Part shown: positions 1 through 10,237 of the stretch, piece after piece
Layout: every line of letters begins with the position of its first letter
Position numbering within the stretch: position 1 is the first letter of the stretch
Source: Diadema setosum
Taxonomy: Eukaryota > Echinodermata > Echinoidea > Diadematoida > Diadematidae
Direction of reading: 5' to 3'
Assembly (NCBI GenBank): GCA_033980235.1
Contig: CM067075.1
Coordinates: 19,852,844 to 19,916,843, forward strand
DNA: 64,000 nucleotides
Made by a program: the position numbers and the translations under genes
Notes under the pieces: generated by a model
The model's database searches: none
What the model saw: only the letters and a program-made list of their open reading frames with translations
Told to the model about the DNA's origin: nothing

Positions 1-399
1 TTTTCTCGAATTGTGTGCTTAGATATATCTTAGAGGGAACTTGTCATTCATAAAAAAAGACATTACACACTTTTCACTTTCAACTCTATTGTAACTTTTA
101 AAAGGACATGTAATTGTGTGGAAAACAGGTATCAGTTATCAATAGAATGTGCTTAATATGTGTGCAAACTTTCAGCATAACCCAATAATTCCTTTACAAT
201 GGTTTCTTCGGAGTTTCATATCCTGGTTTTATTTTTCTGTCCCACTCAATGCACAGAGCACTATACTGGGTGAGATAAAATTACGAAGACCCTATACTTC
301 ACAGCTTCCTTTCTCTTGTCATGAATGTATGTATTTTATGGTTGTCTAAATGTGGGCATACATGTACACATACTGGCCTGACCAAAATTGTGAAGAAGT
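1..399. other. AT-rich DNA, no gene seen
   Basis: AT-rich sequence with no splice-bounded coding segment, no recognisable repeat and only short chance open frames on both strands. Confidence 0.5.
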
Positions 400-880
400 T
401 TCTATTCGCAGGGCCGGCGCAACGAGGGAGGGAGGGGGGCGTGCCCATTTTTGCAAAAGATATGGGGTCTCACTTTTTGGACCCCCCCACTTTTTTTCTT
501 TTTGCACGAAATATGGGGTTAAACATTTTCTCTTATTTCATCTATTAGTTTCATTTTGTTGTTGTTGCTGCTGCTTGTCAGGCGATGTCAGGAAACAGTC
601 ATCCAAAGTGTCACCAGAAAATGTCAAGTCCCCCCTTGTTTTTGCCAGTTAGCCGATTAATCCCGAAAATGGGACTAGAGAATGTTAAGCCTTTGTTTGT
701 AATGCTTGTCCGCCGATTAACCCCGGAAGAGGAACCAGAAAATGTTGCAGCAAAATCCTCCCCCCCCCCATCATCAAAAACGAATCGAAAGCCATGCTCC
801 CATAAAGTCGGTCCTGTCACTGTGAAAAACTTAGCGCCACGACCCCTGATTTGTAAAGCTACCAGTGCATGCATGTGAAA
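400..880. repeat. G/C-tract dispersed repeat with ~60-bp internal units
   Basis: A poly-G and poly-C rich block is followed by degenerate units of about 60 bp. Each has a CGATTAA-like core, a GGAA/GGGA step and GAAAATGTT near its end (about 577-630, 651-686 and 711-746). The segment GTTGTTGCT..GCTTGTCAG also occurs near 12015-12045, so this is a dispersed family. Open frames across it reflect low complexity and are not annotated as genes. Confidence 0.5.
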
Positions 881-1305
881 GAATAAAGCTCACACAATAC
901 AGGTCGTTCCCTTCACCCGTGTATGTAATTGTGTATATAAGAATTCCTTAGTGTGTCATGTGTGTGTATTAATACACACTGTGAGTCAATGCATACACTA
1001 TACAGTACATACTTAATTGTAGTGTGTAGGCCCGTTTTTTTGTGCTCGTTAATTTAGGGATGATGTCATACACATAATTAGACAATGAGCTATAGGGTGT
1101 GTGGAAGGACCTAGAACTCACAGGTATATAGCCCTTGTTTGGAGATAGTAACAGAATATTCAATAATGGTAGAGGGAATTATATAAGCAACAGATATTAC
1201 GAAGTAGTCAAAGTACCCAACAACTTTGCTCTGAGAGTTTCGTCACTTCTGGCTCTGAAGCGACTTGCTTTACATACTTTAATAGTACCTGTATTACCTG
1301 CAGAC
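881..1305. other. Unassigned flank of the DIRS element
   Basis: AT-rich sequence with GTGTGTATTAATACACAC-type palindromic stretches near 960-980. No coding exon or known repeat is recognised up to the DIRS edge. Confidence 0.4.
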
Positions 1306-1353
1306 ATGTATGTTCGGTATCGAACACTTTATCTACGAGAGAGCTTTTCTTAG

Positions 1354-1468
1354 CTATCGATATAACAATTGTCATTGTAATGCCGATTAGAATTGCCCCC
1401 CCCCCGTAGCTAAAATTTCTTTGAACCCCCCGTTGCCCCGGCAACGACAGGGAAACCCCTCACACACT
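1354..1468. repeat. DIRS inverted terminal repeat (right end)
   Basis: Pairs in inverted orientation with 6501-6613. Both carry TATCGATATAACAATTG, a GCCGATTAGAATTGCCCC-like block, the AAATTTCTTTGAA segment and GGAAACCCCTCACACAC. A further 48 bp outside it (1306-1353) is not in the other ITR but is matched by the internal complementary region. Confidence 0.85.
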
Positions 1469-1557
1469 CCACTATATAAGCCCGCGATCTCGTCCTCTTT
1501 CGATGCCGATGAACCGGCTGAGCCGCAGAGCGGGGAGGAGGGAGGGACCTATAGGTA

Positions 1558-1650
1558 AGTAAAGCTCTCTCGTAGGTAAAATGTTCGATACCGAACATAC
1601 ATATCTACTTCATTACGCTTTACTTACCTATCGATATAACAATTGCCAGA
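1558..1650. repeat. DIRS internal complementary region (circle junction)
   Basis: Bases 1558-1601 are the reverse complement of the right outer end (1306-1350, with the palindromic ATGTTCGATACCGAACAT core). Bases 1602-1650 are the reverse complement of the left outer end (6590-6634, TACTTCATTACGCTTTAC..). The two joined ends therefore sit head to tail inside the element, as expected if this region templates completion of the termini from a circular intermediate. Confidence 0.85.
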
Positions 1651-1777
1651 TTCAAACAGATCCGAGGATGGAGGGACTGCAGAAGAAGCCTCATAGGTAA
1701 GGAACCTTCGTCTCTTATTGATCATGGCTAACGAGCTGTACGCTCGCCGAGGCAGGAGGTTCAGTCAAGATGGAAAA

Positions 1778-2813
1778 CTACTTTCTGCTAGGGCAGGAGA
1801 GAACTGCAGAGGCAAAGGAGGCCTCATTGGAAATCACATCTAACAAGTAGCAGGATGTAAATGTGTTGGGTTTATGCCAGTAGGCAGCCTTGAGAATATC
1901 TTTCAAGGGGACTCCCTGAAATAGGGCCTAGGAGGAAGCCATACCCCTAGTGTCATGGGCCCGCACCTTCTGAGAGAGGATCGAAGTCGTACCCCCAGCT
2001 TTAATAGCCTGTACTATCCAGCGAGAAATAGTATCAGGGGATATCGGTCCATGGGGAGAATTGATACTGACAAATAGATTGTCTGAAGTATGCAATTCCT
2101 CGGTTTTGTGAAGATACCATTTAAGGGCCCGGACTGGGCATCACAATTTGTCTTTGGAAATGGAGGACAGAGTCTTAAGGGAGGGGATGAAGACCTCAAT
2201 TACCTGGCGTAGAATTCATGGTTTGGTTCTTAGCCAAGAATTTGGCATGAGGGATAAGTCTAACCCCGTTAGTCTCCCAACGAATATGACCAGGTTTGTT
2301 AGAGAGAGCATGCAAAAAACTGCGTCTTCTCCCACAAGCGACTGCTACGAGGAGGATGGTTTTGATGGTTAGATTAGCACGAGAACTGCTGTGCATAGGC
2401 TCAAAGGGATCCCTGGACAGAGCACGCAAAACTCTCGATAAACTCCAAGAGGGACTCAGTTTCTTCTGAGGAGGCCTAGACAAAAAGAGAGATTTCATTA
2501 GTCTAGTCAAGTGGGGAGAGGATCCTACCGTTTCTCCCCCTCTGAAGCCTTTATGTAAGGCTAAAATAGCAGATCTGTAGCACCTGATGGTTGAGAAGGT
2601 TAAGCTCTTGTCAAATAGATGCAGGAGGAATTCAGCAATCTCGCCTACAGGTGCTGTGGAAGGATCCACTTTCTTATCGTGGCACCACTTGAAGTAGTAC
2701 TGTAGTCTAGAGTCATAAGTGGCTCGTGTAGACGATCTAAGGAAGGAGTAAGATAGCTCTGCAGCCCTCCCCGAAAAACCTGCTTGGGACGCAATTTTCC
2801 TGAAATGATCCAT
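1778..2813 (-). pseudogene. DIRS tyrosine recombinase (broken)
   Basis: Starts at an ATG at 2811-2813 and reads in one frame to 2196. That frame carries the N-terminal core-binding part (SSTRATYDSRLQYYFKW) and the first catalytic arginine in GRRRSFLHALS. A frameshift near 2190-2200 moves the rest into another frame. The HxxR box is visible there as HDTR (about 1946-1957), and a likely nucleophilic tyrosine as TFTSCYL near 1850. In-frame stops near 2140 and at 1928-1930 interrupt the shifted frame; the final stop is at 1778-1780. Function known for the family: DNA strand exchange to integrate circular element DNA. This copy cannot make the full protein. Confidence 0.85.
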
Positions 2814-4503
2814 ACTGTTAGCTTTAGATTGGGCACCTTGGGATGATGTATGGTTGTCCCTGGTTGACAGAGGAGATCCTCAATGAAGGGAAGGATTACT
2901 GGGGGAGAGGTCAGAAGGTCTATCAGTGTGGTAAACCAAGGGCGTTTCGGCCACCAAGGGGCTATCAGAAGGAGGGTTACCTTGTCCGCTAGCACTTTCT
3001 GTCATGCCCTTGGTATCAATGCAAAGGGAGGGAACGCGTACCCCAGAAAACTGTCCCACTGCATTGTGAATGCGTCCGTCATCAGAGCTGCTGGATCGTT
3101 GTGTTTCGTGCAATAAACTGGCAGCTGCTTGTTCAATGTCGATGCGAACAGGTCAACCTGGGGAGTCCCGTACTTGTTGAAGATCTGTTTGGCAATGCTT
3201 GGATTGAGTTGCCACTCTGTGGGGAGATAACTTCCCCTCGACAAGAAATCTGCCACATAGTTGTCTTTTCCTGGTATGTGAGAGGCTATTAGGTTCATCT
3301 CCACCGAATCGCACCAATCTAGAATGTCTAGAGTGAGGTTGCACAAAAGTTTCGATCTTGTGCCCCCTTGTTTGTTTACATAGGATACTACCGTGAGGTT
3401 GTCTGACTTTATCAGAACCGTTTTCCTCCGATCTCTGTCTTTGAAGGCATACAGAGCATTCTGTATCGCCAGCATTTCCAGCACATTTATGTGCTGACCT
3501 CTTTCTTTTTCTCTCCAAGTTCCTTGAACCTGGTCCGAGTTTAGCACTGTACCCCACCAAATGATCGACGCGTTTGTGAGAATGGTCAGGGAAGGGGCTG
3601 GGGTTGTGAAGAATTTCCCCACTTGTAGAGTATTTGGGGGCATCCACCAGCGAACCGCCTGGGACATAGTCCTCGTAAGACGGATAATTTTTGTCATGGG
3701 GTCTGTTTGAGGGCGATACTGACTGAGAAAAGCCATTTGGATTTGCCTCATTCTCCTTCTGCAATCTGGGACTGTGTCCAAGAGACTTGCAAGGAGGCCC
3801 AAAAATCAGAGCCAGTGCTTGGTCTGTGCGTGAGACGTGCGGAGCAGGAACTCCCCTACTAGGTGTACCTTGTCCAAACCCAGCTTGGAGACTAGGTCTA
3901 ACGCAATGTTTAAGTGACGGCGTATTGTGTCTGCAGAGTCTGCTATTACAAGCCAGTCGTCTAGATAGACACAAATTCGAATGCCCCTTTCTCGTAAGTA
4001 GGCTGCGATTGCCTGTGCAATATTCGAGTAAAGATGCGTGGAGCAGTGTTGAGACCAATTGGTAGAGCCCGATATTGGTACACTTTGTTTGCCACTGCGA
4101 AACCGAAAAAAAATGTTGTGCAGCATGAGCAATGGGAACATGAAGATAGACGTCTACTAAATCTATGGAGACGCCCAATCGTTTGCTTTGATGATAGGCA
4201 GTATGTTGCGGAGATTTTCATTTTGAAAGTTGAGTTCGCGATGTATCGATTTAGCTTTTTTACATTTACCATGCAGAATCCGCCTTTCCGCTTGGGGGTG
4301 AGAAAAACTGGGGATATCACAAGATGCCTTCTTGTGTGGACCCGAACAATCGCTCGTTTGGTTAATAGGGAATCTATCTCTTGTAACAAAGCCCTTCTTT
4401 TTTCTGGGTTTGTTGGCAGGTTGGTTTTCTTGCTTATGTCCGCAAGCAATTCTGGGAGAATCAGTTTGGGTACATATCCCTTCTGGATTATTGAGAGGAC
4501 CAA
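2645..4503 (-). pseudogene. DIRS reverse transcriptase / RNase H (broken)
   Basis: Pieces in different frames align in order. The N-terminal RT part is in 4503-3961 (SPVFLTPKRKGGFCMV). The catalytic YLDDW box is at about 3957-3968. RNase H (3802-3002) keeps HINVLEML and KSDNLTVVSYVNKQGG. The C-terminal stretch (2995 to about 2820) overlaps the start of the recombinase frame. Breaks are near 4140-4180, 3800 and 3000. The first RNase H carboxylate position reads TNAS, where DIRS RNases H usually have TDAS, so even the intact RNase H segment may be inactive. Confidence 0.85.
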
Positions 4504-4717
4504 TTTGTTTGTTGTTATTTGTGACCATTGATGGGCAAAAACTTGGAATCTGCCCCCTACTGGGGCGTGCCCTGCGCGCTGTTTCGGATAGTCATAACTG
4601 CGATGAATGGTCGCGCGGGGGGGGGGGGGGGGCGCAGTCGACTGCGTTCTGGGGGGGGGGGGGATAGGGTGCTGTCCCCGAGATCGTCTAAACGATCTTC
4701 CATCCCGCTCTCTGCCT

Positions 4718-6456
4718 TCAGGCCTGCGACAGTCGGATGATGACCTGTAAGAGTGACTGTACGTTTGTCTCCGATACGAGGAACCTTGACGGGAGCCCCC
4801 TCACGGAAAGACCCTGACCGTGGGGCATTAGGTCCCTTGAGGGTCGAAAGAAGCGGTTGGGTTTGCTCAGTTTGTAGGCGGTCTTGTCTGCAGTGCTAGA
4901 CGCCGCGATGGTGTCCTCCAGTACCTGTTGAAACTTTCCCGCAAAGAGATCTGAGCCCGTAAGGGGCAGTTTTGCGAGTATGGTGTCAGCCTCTTTCTCG
5001 AGTTTGACCTGTTCCATCACCTGAGTTCTGCGGAACTTGGAACATAGTAACGCTTTTCGGGCGGCCTGTTCGAATTGGAGGTCTGAAATGCGCAGGAGCA
5101 AATCAGAGATCTTTTTCAGGTCCTCCCCGTCTATGACCAAACGGCTTGCCTCTCGTTGCGCCGTAATTAGATAATTTTGGTAAACCGCGAGCCTCATCGA
5201 GCTACGGGCTATCTTATCAATGTGAGCAATCTGAGAATCTGTCCTTTGGAAGGATCGAGACCTCATACTGTTGATATTGGTTTTGCGAGCGCGAGCTCGA
5301 CTACGGGTGTATTGAACACCGCGTTGAAATAATTCATGCCAAACTAAAAACCGGACGGAGTGCCATAACGGCTAGAGCGGGATTGCAGGGATGAATGGGC
5401 TAGTTTTGTGTAACAAGTAGCGAAGGGGGCATCGAGTTTCACCACGCTGGGTCCCTGGCTATGAGGAGACAATTCACATTCAAGCAAAAATTGGGATTGG
5501 CCTCTTCTTTTCCCTCAGTATCAGTAGATTCGGCCTTTAACTGAGGACAGTATTTGATCAGCATTTCAGCGACTGTCTGGCCGTCCCTTCTACCTGTCTG
5601 TTTCTTTGATTTTTTTCTTTAGAGGGAGGTAGCTCGTCGGTAAAAAGGGTTTCCTGACCATCTGATCTGATAGAGTGTACTGAGTGAGACGATGGGAAAC
5701 TAGCACCAGTCTATTTTTTTTTTCCTTGGGGGGGGGGGGGGGCGGTATCCAAACTCATCATCGGACTAACCACCCAGACTGATTGTAGGATCGCGAGAGT
5801 GGAAGCGAGACCCGATATCTTCCCCCTCTCGCTGGCGGGGGGAAGCCCTATCACGGGTTCGGCATCGGGATTGTCGAAGAAGAGGGGCCGAATTGGTACG
5901 GGCCGCATTATCGCGTGTAGGCAGGCCGACGGACCGGGGGGGGGGGGGGGGGGACGGAGCTCGCGATACGGTAGCTGGAGCGAGATTCCGGGGCCTGTCA
6001 CATCCCGCCCGTGCGGGAAGGGACCCCGGAGGATAACTGACAGATTGCGGAGAGGTCGGAAAAACCGAGGAACCTGTAGAATCGAACGCCCGTGAGGGAA
6101 GGGTTCCCTGGTTTTGCGTAAGAAAAACTGTTTGTAAAGCCTGTATGAAGAAGTTGCAGGCCGCTGTGGGATCAATCGAGCTGGCTGGTAAGAAACTCGC
6201 ACTGATGGTATCTACGTTAGCAGGCTGGTTTGTGTTCGTGGGTTCACTGGAGCCCACCGACTTGGTCGGCGGGGCCAGAGCAGGATCGGTGGGTTTCACG
6301 GCAGTAAAAAACCGCTGATTTTGAGCCTGGTTTTTTGGCCGGACCAGGAAGAGAGTGCTTTTTAGGGGCACTCTTTTTTCCCTTCTTAGGTGGTGGTGAA
6401 GAGGCAGGAGGCACAGGATTACTACATGAAAGTCTCTTTTTTGTGCCCTGCCCCAC
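4718..6456 (-). pseudogene. DIRS gag-like region (broken)
   Basis: The N-terminal part (6456-5766) is rich in Lys, Pro and Ser, with a PPPKKGKKSAPKK basic stretch, and is split over two frames. The downstream part (5266-4718) is a charged, mostly helical segment (EDLKKISDLLLRISDLQFEQ) typical of DIRS ORF1 proteins. Long poly-C/poly-G runs at 4616-4665, 5726-5742 and 5935-5953 lie inside, and slippage there probably caused some frame breaks. Assignment rests on position upstream of RT more than on a motif. Confidence 0.6.
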
Positions 6457-6500
6457 TCTAGCGGTGTTGGATCCCGCCTTCGTTATGTCGTTCAGTACAG

Positions 6501-6613
6501 TGTGTGAGGGGTTTCCATGTCGTTGCCGGGGCTACGGGGGTTTCAAAGAAATTCTAGCTACCGGGGGCAATTTTAATCGGCATTAGAATGGCAATTGTTA
6601 TATCGATAGGTAT
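6501..6613. repeat. DIRS inverted terminal repeat (left end)
   Basis: Inverted partner of 1354-1468. It lies upstream of the gag-like region in element orientation, and the element continues to about 6634, the last base matched by the internal complementary region. Confidence 0.85.
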
Positions 6614-6844
6614 GTAAAGCGTAATGAAGTAGATTTGCTATATTATGTGGATATTGGATTACTTGGTGCATAATTGCCTGTTGGATTATCATTTGCAACT
6701 GACTGGGCACGGTCGTCACGACATTTGGATACGACACGAGTCACCGTAGATTTATACATGGATTACCGTATAACCTGTGACCTCTGAGAGTTCATCTGGG
6801 AGGACCACATCTCTGCATTGAGGATCATTCATCTGTGCATTAAA

Positions 6845-7260
6845 GGCATTATTTACCATTTGCATATGAAACAAAAAACCGAGCTTTAGTGCTTCAAAAT
6901 AGTTCTAAAATGAATGTGAGTTAGGGATAGAAACAACCTGTGCAAAAAAGTTAATCAGTATAATCAATGTTAAGCATTGTGAAATAAACAAAGAGTGAAC
7001 AATAGCCAAGATTGTCTCTAGACTAAACCGTCTACTATGGGTTTTAAATAAGAAAAATAGTGATATCTCTTCATATTTAAGGCTTTATTGCAAAATTTTA
7101 TATGGTATAATGTATGGTGATACAACTGACCTCCACATATGCATCACATGTGATAACTTGGAACATTTTTTTTTTAAATCACTGCTCTCGAAGGTAAACA
7201 ATACCTTTAAGCCTCATCTCTAAGACATTTCCAGGGGATTACATTCAACTGTAACATACT
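6845..7260. repeat. Diverged copy of the gene 2 3'-UTR region
   Basis: Collinear over about 400 bp with 35340-35745. Shared runs include GCTTTAG-GCTTCAAAA-AGTTCTAAAATG, GTGAGTTAGG-ATAGAAACAAC, AATAGTGATATCTC and AACAA-ACCTTTAA. The second copy abuts the stop codon of gene 2. No coding exon resembling the gene 2 tail was found next to this copy. It is either a paralogue relic or a repeat that also sits in the gene 2 3' UTR. Confidence 0.6.
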
Positions 7261-7359
7261 ATAATTATGTAAGTGATCATAATTGTTGATTGTACTAGGA
7301 TAGTGTGATAGTGTGACTTTGGTCGTAACACTCTGTAAGCGCTTTTCCAGAACCTTTCC

Positions 7360-7510
7360 AGCACCTTCTTTCCAATGTTTGGATAGGTTGGGGAAAGTCC
7401 ATTTCATTGAGTTATACAGAGTCTGTTGTTTCAGAATCCGCCCTTAATTTAAATTCCATGATCGGTGATTTTTTTTTTTTTTGGCGGTTTTGTGATGCAG
7501 GGTCACATTA
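7360..7510. repeat. Partial MITE of the GTGACCCTGCA-C-ACAAAAC family
   Basis: Reads GGCGGTTTTGTGATGCAGGGTCACATT at its right edge, the inverted version of the terminus at 26542. The CTTTCCAAT-TTTGGATAGGTT segment at 7370-7390 matches the complement of 26650-26690. Only one terminus is recognised. Confidence 0.6.
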
Positions 7511-7939
7511 ATTTTGTAATCACTTTAACTCTTCGTCCAGCCCAACCTCCAAAATCTTGACATCCCTGCCCTCTTGTGAACATTCGCAGCTCTAGTTTAC
7601 CATGGGATTGCGATGTGAGTACTCTTGTTCAAATCCTTTGGAACCGTCATTGTGGTGGGGCCTTCAAACTATTTAAACAACATCTCAAGATGTTTTATCT
7701 GTACATAATTTCACGCTTTGACATATTCTGAGAGCTACCATACACAACATCATGATATCCCGTTTTATGATCATAAATGATGATATTGTTGACGTCACTG
7801 GTACTTCTGTCATTTACATTGACATTGTTATTCTTTTACTGTTGTAATTTTTCGTCATATTTATTCCTCATTGTTATTTCTCATGTGCTTTTCACAATTT
7901 CATCGGTGTCTACTCGTAATATCTCATTAAAGGACTCGT

Positions 7940-8250
7940 ATAGTTTTGGTCGAGACCTAACTTCAGGTTTTTAACATTTTTGGGTGAGATAATGAGAAAG
8001 CTCTTATGAAATATGAAAGAGCATGTAATTCCAAGAGGAATTCAACAGTTTATGAAAATTGGTTAAAATGGCCGAGATACCCAAAACAGAGCAATACTAA
8101 TAAAATGTGGGACCCACATCTAATACTACGATCGCTTTTTTTGCTGTCTCAGCCATTCAAAAACCGATTTCATATGATAAACTTTGAATTCCTCTTACAA
8201 TGGCATGCTCTGTAATATTTCATAAGTGGTTTCTTGGTATGTCGCTTAAG
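7940..8250. mobile_element. Fold-back MITE, GAGATAATGAGAAA family, copy 1
   Basis: About 310 bp similar to 23105-23465. It begins with TTTTGGTCGAGACCT, contains AAAGAGCATGTAATTC and its near-complement GAATTCCTCTTACAATGGCATGCTCT, and has a central GAGATACCC / GTCTCAGCC pair. The two halves can fold into one long hairpin. It lies just downstream of the gene 1 stop codon, so the gene 1 3' UTR may run into it. Confidence 0.6.
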
Positions 8251-8433
8251 ATTTAAAAGCCAAATCCTCAGCTCCACCAATACTATTCCATCCCTTTAAA
8301 TTCTAATTTGGATAAATTTGAATAAATAAATATTTGAATAAATATGGTTAGATTCAGCAATGTGTATCATTTAACCGCGGTAAATGTTGACAACATTTCG
8401 CAGTCTCTGAGGCTTCGTCTTACTTATCAATAC

Positions 8434-8597
8434 TTACTCTACACTAACGGGGTTACTTTCGGTGTCGGTAGCTGAAGGCTCGGACCAAAAGTGTGTGCTG
8501 ATTGGTTCAAGGACAGCCCTCTTTCCTAGATTTGAGGCTGGCTTCTCTTCATTACATTCTTCGTAAGGACTTTCAAACGTCGGTGGCGAAGTGTCAA
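8434..8597 (-). CDS. Gene 1 exon 3: acidic tail, GKR site and stop
   Basis: Acceptor ATATGTAG| at 8599-8598, phase 1; TAA stop at 8436-8434. It encodes 53 residues plus the split codon, rich in E, S, P and T, with one cysteine (YEEC), the tribasic-type site NLGKR and a WSEPS motif. Base composition is clearly higher in GC than the flanking introns, which supports coding. It is a short exon hidden in other-frame noise and was found by following the phase from exon 2. Confidence 0.6.
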
Positions 8598-10170
8598 CTA
8601 CATATTTATTGAGGGAAAGATGAAGTAAACGTAATCAAATCTTGTAGCCGCGTTCGAGGGCCATTTAGACTGTGCTGATGAAATAATGTGGAATGTAGTA
8701 CCTACTGACTTGACCCTTCTGTGAAGGAAAGCTTATTGAATTGTTACAAAGACATTAATGCTATCACGAGTCGAGAAGCTCATTGAGGAGCCACAGGAAA
8801 TTAACTCATGACTTGAGAGCACCAGTTGTACAATGAGTTAAGATATCAATGATAATAGTTATTGAGATGTTCAGCTAGTTTATAATGAAAAGAGTTGTTT
8901 CAATATCGGAGTGAATACATCAATGAGTACAAATGGATTAAATGGGTAAATCTACTGATTTTAGATGTAATCGTCAGCCAGTGCTGTATGATCACATAAA
9001 AAAAATGGTAAACGTTTTGTTCGTTTTATAAAACAGATGATACGCATTGCTTTTTTTCCTGCCGTCGCAGGGAACAGACTCCAAGCGGTGATTATGGAAA
9101 CCACTCGGCTGAGAATCGTTGGTTTAGCATTCCATTGTTTGTTTTTTTTTCCACAAAGACATTTTATTCACATGAACATTCAGGTATACAATAAATGTCA
9201 CATACAATACATAAAGACAAATGATCCAAAATTTACAGACAGCTGCGAAACGACTAAATAATGTAAATACGATTTCAATTGATATTAGATACAATCTAAT
9301 ATTTAGTTTTTCAAAGCGCTCAGTGAGCACTCTCGCGATCTCAGATTGTCTCTTGTTTCTAGATTAATAAAACATGAAATGAGAAGGATTTATTTTAGGC
9401 GTTATATAAAACAAATAATAAATGTTTTTCATTCGTGCTATGGACAGAATATTTCATTCGGTGAAAGATGAAATGTAGATCTATTCAACTCGGCTGCACC
9501 TCGTTGAATGGATCATTTCATCTTTCACCTCATGAAATATTCTGCACTCAAAAACATTCATTATTTGAAGAGTTTGTTCGCAAAAACCGATGAGTCCATT
9601 TTTGAAGAGTTTGAATTACTGTCTCGGTCATAAAGTACAAAATATACCTTTCAAATGACATATTGGTCCCTACTAATATATAAAGGTACATTTTTGAAGT
9701 CATGGTCAAAGGAAGCAAATATTTTCTTATTTTTCTCTTTATTTTTCCTGACCTTGAATCGCAAATATCTCCATGTGCCAAATATGGACTTATCGGTTTT
9801 TGCGAACAAACTCTTCATTTGTATACTATCACATGATATTCGGTGTATGTATCGACATATCTTCATTCCATTGTTACGTTATGTATACAAGTCTAAGCAA
9901 CACACTCTGACTGGTGCATCCTACTGACACTGATTATCAAGGGAAACATTTCATGGTCATTTGGAATCCTAGAGATTTGAAGGAAACATATTTTTCCGTC
10001 TGTTAGTTTTACAATGTTAAGCTGTTGCTCTTTCTCTATATATATTATATTGATATGACATTTTGTGTTGATTTACCCACGCATTGATAATCAAGAGAAA
10101 AACGGTTGATGCATTTTAGCCATCAATGACTTGTTGAATTAATGATTTGATTAATATATTAATCGTTTCT

Positions 10171-10237
<67 letters not shown>

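Larger units (their letters stand above)
1306..6634 (-). mobile_element. DIRS-type tyrosine-recombinase retrotransposon (decayed)
   Basis: A 5.3-kb element in minus orientation. In transcriptional order it carries a gag-like region (6456-4718), reverse transcriptase plus RNase H (4503 to about 2645) and a tyrosine recombinase (2813-1778). The ends are inverted repeats (1354-1468 and 6501-6613) rather than LTRs. An internal complementary region at 1558-1650 fuses copies of both outer ends, which is diagnostic of DIRS elements that replicate through a circle. Known of the family: the recombinase replaces an integrase, and no target-site duplication is expected; I see none. Frameshifts and stops in all three regions make it a non-autonomous relic, though the ends remain well matched. 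Confidence 0.9.
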
